Part shown: piece by piece, positions 1 through 8,730 of the stretch
Numbering within the stretch: the first letter of the stretch is position 1
Layout: the number at the start of each line of letters is the position of its first letter
NCBI GenBank assembly: GCA_000720375.1
Contig: JOAA01000020.1
Span: 124,001 to 188,000 of the forward strand
Reading direction: 5' to 3'
Origin: Rhodococcus rhodnii
GTDB taxonomy: Bacteria; Actinomycetota; Actinomycetes; Mycobacteriales; Pseudonocardiaceae
Length of the DNA stretch: 64,000 nt
The notes under the pieces: generated by a model
Seen by the model: the letters and a program-made list of their open reading frames with translations, nothing else
Databases searched by the model: none
Told to the model about the DNA's origin: nothing
Translations under genes and position numbers: made by a program

Positions 1-1044
1 GGCATCATCCGGGACGAATTCCCCCGTGAACGGGTGGCCGGCGCGATCAGCACGCTGTCGGCGATCATCGCCGCGGGTGGCGGACTCGGTGTCATCCTCG
101 CCGGTCCCATCGTGGCCACGCTCGGAATGCGTTGGCTGTTCTGGCTTCCGATGGTGATCGTGCTCGTGACGGCGTTCGCCGCGCACCGGCTAGTCCCTGA
201 ATCACCTGTGCGTACACCAGGGCGGATCAACTGGGCGGCGACTTTGCTGCTCTCCGGCTGGTTGGTCGCGTTGTTGCTGGGCGTCAGCCAAGGCACGTCC
301 TGGGGCTGGGGTTCGCCCGCGGTGCTGGCTTTGTTCGGCGTTGCCGTTGTCCTGCTGGGGTTGTGGGTCCGAGTCGAGATGCGTTCGGCCAACCCGTTGA
401 TCGACATGCGGATGATGCGGCTGCCCGCGGTCTGGACGACGAACGCCGTCGCGTTCCTGTTCGGTGCGGCGATGTTCGCGGCGTGGGCGTTCATCCCGCA
501 ACTCGCACAGACGCCGCCGAGCCAGGGTTACGGCTTCGGCGCGAGCGTTTCCCAGGCCGGGTTGTTGATGCTGCCGATGCTGGTGGCGATGTTCATCGTG
601 GGCATCCTCAGTGGACGGATGGCTCCGTTCTTCAGCTTCCGTGCCCAGTTGGCCGCCGGATCGGTGTTGAGCGCGGCCGCGTGCGCGGTGCTTGCCTTGG
701 CGCACGATCAGGCATGGGAAGTGGCCGTCGGTGGAGGTTTGCTGGGCCTTGGTGTCGGTCTGGCGTACGCGACCATGACCAACCTGGTCGTGGAAGCGGT
801 GCCGGTGACGCAGACAAGCGTGGCCAGCGGGATGAACGCGAACATCCGGACGATCGGCGGTTCGATCGGCGCGGGCGTGATGAGCAGCCTGGTGACCGCG
901 CATCTCGGGTTCGCCGGCCTGCCACTGGAAGCCGGATACACCACCGGTTTCGCGACGTTCGCGGTGATCTCGATCGTGGCCGCGGGCGCCGCGCTGCTCG
1001 TGCCCCGGGTCCGCAAGGCCGAACTCCAGCCAGCGGCTGCCTAG
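1..1044 (+). CDS. MFS multidrug exporter, DHA2/EmrB type (5' end missing)
   Basis: This is the C-terminal 347 residues of a major facilitator superfamily exporter, open from the first base of the window, so the true start lies upstream. The visible part carries about nine hydrophobic helices separated by short basic loops, and the last residues are cytoplasmic and charged. The 14-helix DHA2 (EmrB/QacA) layout is inferred from the length of the remaining helix set and the long periplasmic segment rich in Pro and Gly around residue 165. It probably exports a toxic or secondary metabolite using proton motive force. Its stop (TAG, 1042-1044) shares the CTAG tetranucleotide with the stop of the convergent gene, so the two genes overlap by 4 bases. 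The substrate cannot be told. Confidence 0.88.
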   Translation, partial: GIIRDEFPRERVAGAISTLSAIIAAGGGLGVILAGPIVATLGMRWLFWLPMVIVLVTAFAAHRLVPESPVRTPGRINWAATLLLSGWLVALLLGVSQGTSWGWGSPAVLALFGVAVVLLGLWVRVEMRSANPLIDMRMMRLPAVWTTNAVAFLFGAAMFAAWAFIPQLAQTPPSQGYGFGASVSQAGLLMLPMLVAMFIVGILSGRMAPFFSFRAQLAAGSVLSAAACAVLALAHDQAWEVAVGGGLLGLGVGLAYATMTNLVVEAVPVTQTSVASGMNANIRTIGGSIGAGVMSSLVTAHLGFAGLPLEAGYTTGFATFAVISIVAAGAALLVPRVRKAELQPAAA

Positions 1045-1676
1045 TGCGGCGCGCGCATCTCGAGAACTGATCCGTCTGCGAAGACGAACGCGGTGAACCT
1101 ACGGAGATCGCTCAAGTTGCGGCCGTAGGTCACCGCGTTCACCGCGCGCAGGCGTGATCGATCGACCTCCCACCACGTCACCAGTTCCTTGCGTGCCTCC
1201 TTGGCTTCCTTGTCCTTGCCGAACATTCCGGCGAAGCGGGTCATCGCGGAGTCGCCGTCGACGTCCTGCTGCTCGATCACCACCGCGAGCCGCTTGCTCG
1301 TCGACACGAGGAAAGCGTTGCTGTGTCCGGCAATGAGGTGGTTCGCACAGCGCACAGCGTCCCGCTCAAGATCCGCCGTGAGGATCCGGCCGTTGACAGC
1401 CGGGTCGTACGCCCACTCGTCACGCTGGAACTCCTTGTTGGTGACGAGTTCGCTGGGCAACGGCCACTTCGGCGGTTTCATCTTGCACTTCGGCAGTTCC
1501 ACGTCCTCGGCAGGCGCGTGCGGCACGATCTGTTCGCCGTTGACCAGAGCCAGGAAGTGCCCGGTGTACGGCGAAACTGACTGCAGGGTCTCGTCCTGCA
1601 GCCAGCCGGTCTTGGTCACCGACTCGGTGAGGCCCTCGGCCTTCCATTTGAAAGCGGTGTCGTCCATCCCGCTCAT
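1041..1676 (-). CDS. Conserved hypothetical protein, second gene of a coupled pair
   Basis: A 211-residue soluble protein of unknown function. The start MSGMDD at 1676 is chosen because its ATG overlaps the TGA of the upstream gene (ATGA at 1673-1676), which is classic translational coupling; longer readings in this frame run antisense-like through the neighbour and look like non-protein sequence. It is rich in Trp, Lys and charged residues, has no signal peptide or membrane helix, and I recognise no catalytic motif. Because it is coupled to the next gene, the two products probably act together. Its stop overlaps that of the MFS gene. Confidence 0.75.
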   Translation of the reverse strand: MSGMDDTAFKWKAEGLTESVTKTGWLQDETLQSVSPYTGHFLALVNGEQIVPHAPAEDVELPKCKMKPPKWPLPSELVTNKEFQRDEWAYDPAVNGRILTADLERDAVRCANHLIAGHSNAFLVSTSKRLAVVIEQQDVDGDSAMTRFAGMFGKDKEAKEARKELVTWWEVDRSRLRAVNAVTYGRNLSDLRRFTAFVFADGSVLEMRAPH

Positions 1677-2431
1677 CCCCCACTGATCCAACGGCGCGCC
1701 AGGTCGGCGACGACCGGTCCACGTCCGACGGTAAGCCGTAGTCCCGAGCCGTCCGCCAGGACGACCTGCAGGTAGCAGCGCTCGTGCTCGCCGACAGGCC
1801 CGGAGTGGCCGGGAAGCACCTCGACCGAGCGGAAGGCTTCCCGTGGGATCTCCACCCCGGCTTCGACTTCCGGGAACTCGACGGGTTTTCCGGCCGGATG
1901 GTCGGCCGTGAACGCCGTGGCCACGTCGACGACGACGCCCGCGGTCGCGCGGACCAGGTTTCCGGTCAGGCCAGGTTTGCCCTTCTCCTCCATCTTGGCC
2001 AGCTTGCGGACCACTTCGGACTCCACCAGCCACGCCAGCCGCTGCGGAGTGAGCACCCAGGATCCGTGAATGTCCTCCCAGCCGGGCAACTGCTTCTTGC
2101 GCCACGGCTGCACGGCTTGGACCGCCATGCACTCCGGACCCGGCCCGAAGATCAGGATGTCCAGGAAGTCCGGTCCGTTGTCCTTGTCGTTGCCCTCGTC
2201 GCTGGAGTTGCCGTCGGCGGCCATGATCGCGTCGGCGGTGTACAGGGTCGCCGCGAGCGCGCCCTTCCCGACCGCGCGGACAGCCTTCGTCAGCACGTTG
2301 CGCTTCGGATCACCGTTCGGTTCGAGTCCCTCGACCTCGAACCTCGGTTTGTCCAGTTTGCTGTTCCACATGAACAGAACCGGCTCGCCCGGACGGCACC
2401 AGTGCTTCCGGGCGGACAAGACCACCGTCAT
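1673..2431 (-). CDS. Conserved hypothetical protein, first gene of a coupled pair
   Basis: A 252-residue protein starting MTVVLSARKHWCRPGEPV. It has an internal Ala-rich stretch (about residues 50-70) that could be a short amphipathic or membrane-touching helix, followed by an acidic low-complexity segment, then a segment (VLTPQRLAWLVESEV) that resembles a small alpha/beta or PH-like fold. I do not recognise the family. It precedes and overlaps the 211-residue gene, forming a two-gene operon. A perfect hairpin at 2477-2512 lies upstream, between it and the protease gene, so the pair probably has its own promoter in the short 2432-2476 interval. Confidence 0.75.
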   Translation of the reverse strand: MTVVLSARKHWCRPGEPVLFMWNSKLDKPRFEVEGLEPNGDPKRNVLTKAVRAVGKGALAATLYTADAIMAADGNSSDEGNDKDNGPDFLDILIFGPGPECMAVQAVQPWRKKQLPGWEDIHGSWVLTPQRLAWLVESEVVRKLAKMEEKGKPGLTGNLVRATAGVVVDVATAFTADHPAGKPVEFPEVEAGVEIPREAFRSVEVLPGHSGPVGEHERCYLQVVLADGSGLRLTVGRGPVVADLARRWISGG

Positions 2432-2476
2432 CGCGATTGCCCCCTGTTTCGACAGCGCGGGAGCATATCGGACGCG

Positions 2477-2512
2477 AAAGAGGAGCGTGCCGTTTTCGGC
2501 ACGCTCCTCTTT
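2477..2512 (-). terminator. Strong intrinsic terminator of the S1 protease gene
   Basis: A perfect 16-base inverted repeat, AAAGAGGAGCGTGCCG at 2477-2492 and its complement at 2497-2512, with a 4-base TTTT loop. On the minus strand it lies 18 bases after the protease stop and ends in a short run of T. It is placed to end protease transcription and insulate the downstream hypothetical pair. Confidence 0.85.
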
Positions 2513-2529
2513 GTCGTGTCAGACCGGCG

Positions 2530-3660
2530 TCACGAGGTCAGCAGCGTGACTCCGTAGTAGTTCGCCGCGTCCACGACCGGCTGGTAGAACGAGTAGGAGC
2601 CGGTGGCGTTCGCGCCCTGGTTGTAGCCGCAGTCCACGCCGACCGGGCCGCCGGAGGTCATGCCCTGCGCGGTGTTGCCGGAGATGTAGGCGCCACCACT
2701 GTCGCCGCCCTCGGTGCAGACCGTGGCGCGGGCCAGGCCGGTGGTGGTCGTCGACTCACCGGAGTACCGGACGGACTGGTTGTAGTGCGTGATTCGGCCG
2801 CAGGTCCAGCCGGTGGTGTTGCCCGCCTTGCAGATCGTGGTGTTGATCGGGGCCTTGGAGGCGCCGGTGATCCGGACCGTGGTGCCCATCCGGGTGTCCA
2901 CATAGGCCCGCTGGGTGTCCTCGGCGTCGATGTTCACGATGCCCATGTCCACCGACGGGAAGCGGGTGCCCGCACCCTTGCCGATGTGGGTTCCGTTGGC
3001 GTCCAGGATGTCCGGGTTGCCCTCGACACAGTGGCCCGCGGTCAGCAGGACCTTGGCACCGTTGCGGGTGCCGTTGAAGCCGAGCGAGCAGTTGGTGCCC
3101 GGCTGCAGGTCCATGATCCGGCCGGGGACCACGTCGGCGTGCTTGACCAGCTTCGCGCCGGTCTCGACGACCACACCGTCCATTGCGGACAGCTTGCGGA
3201 CCAGCGCCTCGCTCGCGTTCGGCTCGACGGTGACGACCACACGGTCAGCCGCCACGTCCGGGCCCCACGACTGGACCTGGCTGACATCGGCGCCGAGAGC
3301 CCGCTCGACCTGCGCGGACAGGTTGGTCAACGCACGCTCGCCCTTGACACCGCTGCGTGGGGTCAGACCGGCGGCCTTGACCTTCGCCGAGTCCGAAGTG
3401 TTCACCACGAGCGCGCCGGTGTTGTCGAAGAACGCGCCATCCGTGGGAACGCCACTGGCCTGCAGGTCAGCCAGCTTGCGGGACAGGCGCTGCTCGATGT
3501 CGAGGCGCTGTGCGGCCCGGGCAGGCGTGACACCCAGCTCGACCGCCGCGGCCTGAACCATTGCCTGGTCGAATTGCGGCACGGCTTGTGCGGACGGTGC
3601 GAAGACAGCACCGACCGTGGCGCCAACGGCAAGGCAGGCGCCGACAATACGCGTTTTCAT
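2530..3660 (-). CDS. Secreted serine protease, family S1 (streptogrisin/alpha-lytic type) with propeptide
   Basis: An extracellular chymotrypsin-fold protease of 376 residues. The start MKTRIVG at 3660 is preferred to the upstream one because GAAGG lies at the right distance and it begins a normal Sec signal peptide, cleaved after AQA (residue 26). Residues 27 to about 175 form an alpha-lytic-type prodomain, needed in this family for folding, and the rest is the protease. The triad is visible: His210 in TAGHC, Asp238 in VDMGI and Ser321 in GGDSGG; several Cys can form disulfides. It is secreted and probably self-processed. It is divergent from the Nep1-like gene, and both may serve attack on, or nutrition from, organic matter. 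A strong terminator follows. Confidence 0.95.
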   Translation of the reverse strand: MKTRIVGACLAVGATVGAVFAPSAQAVPQFDQAMVQAAAVELGVTPARAAQRLDIEQRLSRKLADLQASGVPTDGAFFDNTGALVVNTSDSAKVKAAGLTPRSGVKGERALTNLSAQVERALGADVSQVQSWGPDVAADRVVVTVEPNASEALVRKLSAMDGVVVETGAKLVKHADVVPGRIMDLQPGTNCSLGFNGTRNGAKVLLTAGHCVEGNPDILDANGTHIGKGAGTRFPSVDMGIVNIDAEDTQRAYVDTRMGTTVRITGASKAPINTTICKAGNTTGWTCGRITHYNQSVRYSGESTTTTGLARATVCTEGGDSGGAYISGNTAQGMTSGGPVGVDCGYNQGANATGSYSFYQPVVDAANYYGVTLLTS

Positions 3661-4058
3661 TTGTTTCCAGCCTTCTTCGCAGGGGAAAGAAGCGGGAATT
3701 GCCCTCACGATTCCCGTTGTCGATCACCGTAACCGCGTGATGCGGGTTCTCAGTACCCGACGAAAGTAGGCCGTTGAGCGAGACACGTTCCCAGTGAACC
3801 CGGGTCAACCCGGTATGCACCAGATGCCCGATCTCATTGCGTCCCAGCGATGTTGACCTTCCATGACCGACCCGTTCATGATCATGAAACCTGCCTGGGC
3901 TGTGATTGCCGTTGTATCGGTGACGATCCGGCATCGAGTCGACGCCCGTGCTGGCACGGATGATCTTCGGCGTGGTCTCCTTGGCGGCGCGTCGCCTGTT
4001 CGGCCGCGGCATGTCTGATGCGCCGCGGTATCCCTGCCGAACTGACAAGGAGGTCACC
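3661..4058. other. Divergent intergenic region between protease and Nep1-like gene
   Basis: About 400 bases without a convincing gene. It must contain the promoters of both divergent secreted-protein genes. The clearest element is the 14-base palindrome at 3875-3888. The plus-strand frame is open back to 3948, but there is no ribosome-binding site there and the predicted N-terminus does not look secreted, so it is treated as noncoding. Confidence 0.5.
3875..3888. promoter_or_regulatory. Perfect palindrome TTCATGATCATGAA, candidate operator
   Basis: A perfect 14-base dyad near the middle of the divergent intergenic region. Its position suits a shared regulator of the protease and Nep1-like genes. 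No regulator is encoded next to it, so the cognate protein is unknown. Confidence 0.4.
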
Positions 4059-4844
4059 TTGCGACCGTTGGTCACCCGGCCGCGCCTTCGCCGATCGATT
4101 TCGGTGACGCTCGCAACTGCCATCGGAATGCTTTTTGTTTTCGCCGGAGTGGCTTTCGCCGAACCGCCGAAAGCCTTGGACTGGAACGCACCTTGGCCGG
4201 ACCGCACGTACGAACCGGCATTCGACTACGACGGCGACGGCTGCTATCCCACGCCCGCGATCGGCTCGGACGGCACCATCGCCACCGGCCTGAACCCCAG
4301 CGGCGCGGTGAACGGCCAGTGCCACGACCAGTCCGATTTGGACAACACCAACACGTACTCCCGAGTGAAGTGCAACAACGGTTGGTGCGCCTACCTTTAC
4401 GCCCTCTACTTCGAGAAGGACCAGGCGGTCGCCGGGTCAGGTCTCGGCGGGCACAGGCATGACTGGGAGCACGTCGTGGTGTGGGTGCCGGACGGCGGCT
4501 GGCCGCAGTACGTCTCGGCATCGGCGCACGGCAAGTACAACACCAAGTCCCGCAACGACATCCCGTGGGACGAGAGCGGAACCCACCCGAAGATCATCTA
4601 CCACAAGGACGGCATCGGCACCCACTGCTTCCGGTTCGCGGGCTTCGGCGAGCAGCCGGAGAACCACGAGAAGGCCTGGCAGTACCCGCCGCTGATCGGC
4701 TGGAACAACTACCCCGCCGGTTTCCGCGACAAGCTCACCAGCGCCAACTTCGGTTCAGCGCAGCTCGGCATCCGTGAGGGATCGTTCAACTACGAGCTCT
4801 CGAAGGCCAAGCCCGCCGGAATTCCGTTCGACCCCAACGCGTAA
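4059..4844 (+). CDS. Secreted Nep1-like (NPP1 / necrosis-inducing) protein
   Basis: A 261-residue NLP-family protein. In plant pathogens these bind sphingolipids of the plant plasma membrane and cause leakage and necrosis. The TTG start at 4059 is chosen because a full AAGGAGG lies at 4047-4053, 5 bases upstream, and it opens directly into an Arg-rich signal peptide cleaved after AFA (about residue 34). The diagnostic heptapeptide region GHRHDWEH is intact at residues 131-138, the metal-binding centre of the family. Cys62, Cys89, Cys105 and Cys110 offer disulfides. It stands alone, divergent from the protease and followed by a hairpin terminator. Toxicity is not shown by sequence: many bacterial NLPs have unknown targets. 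Confidence 0.93.
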   Translation: MRPLVTRPRLRRSISVTLATAIGMLFVFAGVAFAEPPKALDWNAPWPDRTYEPAFDYDGDGCYPTPAIGSDGTIATGLNPSGAVNGQCHDQSDLDNTNTYSRVKCNNGWCAYLYALYFEKDQAVAGSGLGGHRHDWEHVVVWVPDGGWPQYVSASAHGKYNTKSRNDIPWDESGTHPKIIYHKDGIGTHCFRFAGFGEQPENHEKAWQYPPLIGWNNYPAGFRDKLTSANFGSAQLGIREGSFNYELSKAKPAGIPFDPNA

Positions 4845-4854
4845 CAGCGGCGAC

Positions 4855-4888
4855 GATGCCCCCGACGCCAGTTGACGTTGGGGGCATC
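4855..4888. terminator. Bidirectional terminator
   Basis: GATGCCCCC at 4855-4863 pairs with GGGGGCATC at 4880-4888, and four inner bases also pair (one G-T), giving a stem of about 13 pairs with an 8-base loop and a TTTA tail on the plus strand. It sits between the convergent Nep1-like and lipoprotein genes and can serve both. Confidence 0.8.
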
Positions 4889-4907
4889 TTTATGCCCCGA
4901 ACATCTG

Positions 4908-5960
4908 TCACTCGCGCCATAATTGGTCGGCGGCAACGATGTAAAGCTTCCCTCCTACCTTTGCCGCTGACGTCACCGTCCCACTTGGACCGGCCACCGT
5001 ATCGACCGTCCACTTGTCACCGTCGGCACGGGCGATCTTCACTTGTCCGTTCTCGGACAACACCTGCGTCATGTTCTCGTCGATCGGCGCGGCGAGTTTG
5101 TCGCTGTCCTTCACCGGAATCGCGGGTGTGCCCGGCACCCGCTTCCACGTGCCGTCGGTCAGCCGCCACAACGCCAACGTTCCGTCGACCGATCCGGCGA
5201 CTCCGCATACCGATCCCCAGCAACGGATCCCCGAAGCCACAGCGATCTGGCCGGCGTCCGGCAGCTGAGTCACCGTCCACCCCGTGTTGCCGTTGCTCGA
5301 CTGCCACACGGCCGGGATCTGACGCCCACCCGCCAGTTGCATTCCCGCGACCAGAACCCCTTGCTTGTACGGCGTGGCGCTGTTGGCGAACTCGAGCGTG
5401 TCCCGGTTGCTTTCCAGAACGGTTCCCGCGGAGTCCTGGCGGGTCCAGGTGTCCCCTTGCGCCATCCACACTGCGATGTCCAGGCCGGCCTTCGCGCTCT
5501 GCCATGAGCCGATCACCAGTGGGCCTGCCGGGGTGATCGCCGCGCCGGCCAGTTCGCCCGCGCCCCAGCCGCCGAACGTGCTGAAGCCTTGCAGCTTCTC
5601 CGCCAGCCCCGCCTGCGTTCCGGTCCACACCGACCATCGCACATTTGCGTGTGCGCCACCGCGTTCGCCGCCGACTGCCAGGATCTGCGTGCCGTCGGAG
5701 TCGATCGCGTACCACTTCGCCAGCATTCCGTACGGACTTTCCGGACGGACCGGGATTTCGCTGACCGCTCCATCCGGTCCGATCCGGATCAGTCCCGGCA
5801 CAACTGGTTGTCCGTCACGGCGCACGCCGACCAACAGGGAGTCGCCCATCGCGGTCACCAGAACGGGATTTCCCGCCAGGTCGATCCGGCTGAACGCGGA
5901 CGCCTCAGGCCCGCATCCGGCCACCGCCACCAGCAGCAGACACACCAGGAGCAAACGCAT
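4908..5960 (-). CDS. Predicted lipoprotein of unknown function, possible beta-propeller
   Basis: A 350-residue surface lipoprotein. The start at 5960 gives a textbook lipoprotein signal, with hydrophobic residues followed by the lipobox VAGC and Cys16 as the lipidated residue. The body shows recurring short modules with Trp and Gly-Asp turns (for example QGDTWTRQDSAG and TDGTWKRVPG), typical of sialidase-like or BNR-type beta-propellers, but no Asp-box or catalytic set could be confirmed. It is alone between a bidirectional terminator and a divergent MFS gene. Expected location is the outer face of the cytoplasmic membrane. Function unknown. Confidence 0.82.
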   Translation of the reverse strand: MRLLLVCLLLVAVAGCGPEASAFSRIDLAGNPVLVTAMGDSLLVGVRRDGQPVVPGLIRIGPDGAVSEIPVRPESPYGMLAKWYAIDSDGTQILAVGGERGGAHANVRWSVWTGTQAGLAEKLQGFSTFGGWGAGELAGAAITPAGPLVIGSWQSAKAGLDIAVWMAQGDTWTRQDSAGTVLESNRDTLEFANSATPYKQGVLVAGMQLAGGRQIPAVWQSSNGNTGWTVTQLPDAGQIAVASGIRCWGSVCGVAGSVDGTLALWRLTDGTWKRVPGTPAIPVKDSDKLAAPIDENMTQVLSENGQVKIARADGDKWTVDTVAGPSGTVTSAAKVGGKLYIVAADQLWRE

Positions 5961-6003
5961 GCCCTCATCGTCCCTGATTCGCAAGGCCCCGTCTTGAAGT
6001 CGG

Positions 6004-6047
6004 CATTTGTCACATCCGGTTAATCCGGTGGCGAGATCGGACAAATG
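6004..6047. promoter_or_regulatory. Inverted repeat upstream of MFS gene, candidate operator
   Basis: CATTTGTC at 6004-6011 and GACAAATG at 6040-6047 form a perfect 8-base inverted repeat with a 28-base spacer. It ends a few bases before the -10-like TACTGT of the MFS gene. A direct repeat ATCCGGT occurs twice inside it. It is probably a site for a repressor that is not encoded here. Confidence 0.4.
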
Positions 6048-6064
6048 CTACATACTGTGACGCG

Positions 6065-7426
6065 ATGGCACCCAAACAACGCCTGGACTTGCGTGCGCCA
6101 GGGGCACGCACGTTCCTGCGACTACTGAGCAACACTTTGCTTGTCTCGGTCACCAACTACACCGTGTGGTTCGCCATCACGTTCTATGTGTACCTGGAGA
6201 CCCGGTCAGTCTTCGCGACCGGTGTGCTCGCCGGTCTGTTCCTGGTTTTCACGGCCGCGACTGGCATCTGGTTCGGCAGTCTCGTCGACCACCACGACAA
6301 GAAGACCATGATGCTGCTGTCGGGCGTCGGGTCGTTGGTGTTCTACGTGATCGCGTTCGTCATCTATCTGGCCGCGCCCGAAGGCACGTTCAAGGATCCG
6401 ACGAGTCCGTATCTGTGGGCTCTGGTGGTCGTGCTGATGTTCGGCGTGATCATCGGCAACATCCGCACCATCACGCTGCCGACCATGGTCACCGTGCTGA
6501 TCGAGGAAGGGCAGCGCGACCGGGCCAACGGGTTGACCGGCACGACGTCGGGTGTGTCGATGCTGGTCACATCCGTCATCAGTGGGGTGCTCGTCGCGCA
6601 GGGCGGCATGACGTACGTCCTGATCGGCGGCATCGCCGTGCTGACGTTGGCGAGCTTCGACGTCAGCATCACCCGCGTCCCCAGGATCGTCGCATCGGAG
6701 GGTTCCGACGAGCCGAAACGGGTCGACGTCCGCGGCACGGTGAAGATCATCAGGGGTATTCCCGGACTGATGGCGCTCATTCTCTTCGCCACGTTCAACA
6801 ACTTCCTCGGCGGCGCTTTCATGGCGTTGCTTGACGCTTACGGCTTGTCGCTCGTGTCCGTCGAGGTCTGGGGGTTCCTGTGGGGCGGGCTGAGCTCGGC
6901 CATGATCCTCGGCGGTCTGCTGATCGCCAGGACCGGACTGGGCAGCAACCCGGTCCGCACCCTGCTGCTGGTGAACCTCGTTCTCTGGACGATCACGCTC
7001 GGTTTCCCGGTTCAGCCGTCGATCGCACTGCTGACCGCCGGGTTGTTCATCTATCTGCTGCTGATCCCGGCCGCCGAGGCCGCCGAACAGACCATTCTGC
7101 AGAAGGTCGTGCCCTACGAACGGCAAGGCCGGGTCTTCGGCTTCGCGCAAAGTGTCGAACAGGCCGCGTCGCCGTTGACCGCGTTCCTGATCAGCCCGAT
7201 CGCGGAGTTCCTGGTCATTCCGTTCATGACCACCGGCTCGGGCGCCGACCTGATCGGCGACTGGTTCGGCACCGGACCCGACCGCGGCATCGCGCTCGTC
7301 TTCATCATGGTCGGCTTCCTTGGCATCATCACGACCGTCATCGCGCTGCGGTCCAGGCCGTACCGGAATCTGTCGCGGCAATACGCGGTCAAGCCACCAG
7401 TCGAAGTGGCTCCTCAAGCGCTGTGA
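6065..7426 (+). CDS. MFS transporter (MFS_3-like, 12 helices)
   Basis: A 453-residue integral membrane protein with about 12 hydrophobic helices and the MFS loop 2-3 signature as GSLVDHHDKKTMM, so it is most likely a proton-coupled efflux permease. The ATG at 6065 is the only sensible start. There is no Shine-Dalgarno sequence; instead TACTGT sits at 6053-6058, six bases before the ATG, which fits a leaderless mRNA. The 3' end overlaps the convergent E2 gene by 38 bases. The substrate is unknown. Confidence 0.9.
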   Translation: MAPKQRLDLRAPGARTFLRLLSNTLLVSVTNYTVWFAITFYVYLETRSVFATGVLAGLFLVFTAATGIWFGSLVDHHDKKTMMLLSGVGSLVFYVIAFVIYLAAPEGTFKDPTSPYLWALVVVLMFGVIIGNIRTITLPTMVTVLIEEGQRDRANGLTGTTSGVSMLVTSVISGVLVAQGGMTYVLIGGIAVLTLASFDVSITRVPRIVASEGSDEPKRVDVRGTVKIIRGIPGLMALILFATFNNFLGGAFMALLDAYGLSLVSVEVWGFLWGGLSSAMILGGLLIARTGLGSNPVRTLLLVNLVLWTITLGFPVQPSIALLTAGLFIYLLLIPAAEAAEQTILQKVVPYERQGRVFGFAQSVEQAASPLTAFLISPIAEFLVIPFMTTGSGADLIGDWFGTGPDRGIALVFIMVGFLGIITTVIALRSRPYRNLSRQYAVKPPVEVAPQAL

Positions 7427-8705
7427 CCAGGGCTGCCATCCACTGGGCGGCCAACGCGCCATCGATGGCACGGTGGTCGACGGACAAAGTGAGCGTCATC
7501 TGGGTTTCCACCCGGACTTCGCCGTCGACCACGACTGGGGCCTGACGGCCCGCACCGACCGCCAAAATGGTCGACTGGGGAGGGTTGATGATCGCGGAGA
7601 ACTCGTCGACGCCGTACATGCCGAGGTTGCTGACGGTGATGGTGCCGCCTTCCAGGTCGGCCTGACGCAGTTTGCCCTCGTCCGCCTGCCGCGCGAATTC
7701 CTTGACCTGACGGGAGATCGCACTCGGTGAGCTGCGCTCGACACCGCGCAGTACCGGGGTGACGAGGCCGGGGCTGGACGCGACGGCAACCCCGACGTCC
7801 ACAGTGGAGTATCGGGTCATGCCGTCGCCGGTCCAGATCACGTTCGCATCGGGCACCTGCGTGTGGGCGACGCCGACAGCGCACACGACGAGGTCGTTGA
7901 CGGAGATCTTCTCCGGTGCGACTTCGTTGAGTTGCTTGCGCAGTGCCAGCAATGCGTCGATCCGGGCGGTTCGGCGGAGGTAGAAGTGCGGGATGTCCCG
8001 TTTGCTTTCGGTGAGCCTGCGCGCGATCGCCCGGCGCATCCGGGTTAGCGGGACCTCTTCACCATGGCTCGGCACTGGCTTGGAGCCAACCGGACGGGGC
8101 TCAACTGAGTTGCGCACAACCGAACTGGAGGCGACCGATTCGGGCTCCACCGACTTGTGCCCGCCCGACTTGAGCCCGCCCGACTTGAGCCCGCCCGACT
8201 TGAGCCCGCCCGACTTGAGCCCGGCCGACTTGGCCTCAATCGCCTTGTCCACGTCCCGGCGCACGATCCGGCCGCCCGGGCCGGTGCCGGTGACCTGGTC
8301 GGGCGTCATCCCGGCTTCCTTGAGCAGCTTGCGCGCCAACGGACTGGCGAAGATCCGCGCGCCTTGAGCGGGCTTGGCCGGGGCAGATTCGGGCTCGGCG
8401 TCCTTGGTGGGTTTAGCCGCGCCAACGCCGAGCTCGGCGAGCAGCTTGTCCACGTCACCGGCCTCGGCCTCCGAGCCGAGCAGCGCGATCGGCGAGCCGG
8501 CCTCCACATTCGTGCCGCCGGGCACCAAAGCCCTCAGCAGCACGGCGTCCACTTCGGCCTCCACCTCCACCGCGGCCTTGTCGGTCTCCAGCACGACAAG
8601 CGGATCACCGACGGCGAACCGGGCGTTCTCGGCCACCAGCCACTCGGTCAGCAAGGCCGACGTCGAGCCGGTCGCGACTTCGGGCACGCGCAGCAGCGTC
8701 GCCAT
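7389..8705 (-). CDS. 2-oxoacid dehydrogenase E2 component (dihydrolipoamide acyltransferase)
   Basis: A 438-residue E2 core subunit that passes acyl groups from E1 to CoA. Order of domains: lipoyl domain (residues 1-78, lipoylated Lys43 in ETDKAAVE), peripheral-subunit-binding domain (about 110-147), a flexible linker with a GGLKS tandem repeat (about 150-205), and the acyltransferase domain ending in the active-site motif DHRAIDG (His411, Asp415). The start at 8705 is preferred to 8711 because AGGAG is 8 bases away rather than 2. It follows the fused E1 gene by 25 bases, forming an operon. No E3 gene lies in the window, so lipoamide dehydrogenase must come from elsewhere. The substrate could be pyruvate, a branched-chain oxoacid or acetoin. 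Confidence 0.93.
   Translation of the reverse strand: MATLLRVPEVATGSTSALLTEWLVAENARFAVGDPLVVLETDKAAVEVEAEVDAVLLRALVPGGTNVEAGSPIALLGSEAEAGDVDKLLAELGVGAAKPTKDAEPESAPAKPAQGARIFASPLARKLLKEAGMTPDQVTGTGPGGRIVRRDVDKAIEAKSAGLKSGGLKSGGLKSGGLKSGGHKSVEPESVASSSVVRNSVEPRPVGSKPVPSHGEEVPLTRMRRAIARRLTESKRDIPHFYLRRTARIDALLALRKQLNEVAPEKISVNDLVVCAVGVAHTQVPDANVIWTGDGMTRYSTVDVGVAVASSPGLVTPVLRGVERSSPSAISRQVKEFARQADEGKLRQADLEGGTITVSNLGMYGVDEFSAIINPPQSTILAVGAGRQAPVVVDGEVRVETQMTLTLSVDHRAIDGALAAQWMAALVTALEEPLRLVA
8151..8225. repeat. 15-bp tandem repeat encoding the E2 linker
   Basis: Five tandem copies of a 15-base unit (CGACTTGAGCCCGCC on the plus strand). The three central copies are identical and the outer two have one change each. 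Read on the minus strand the unit encodes the pentapeptide GGLKS inside the flexible linker of E2. The exact identity implies recent expansion by slippage. Confidence 0.9.
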
Positions 8706-8730
8706 GATCATGTCTCCTTTGGGCCCGGGC

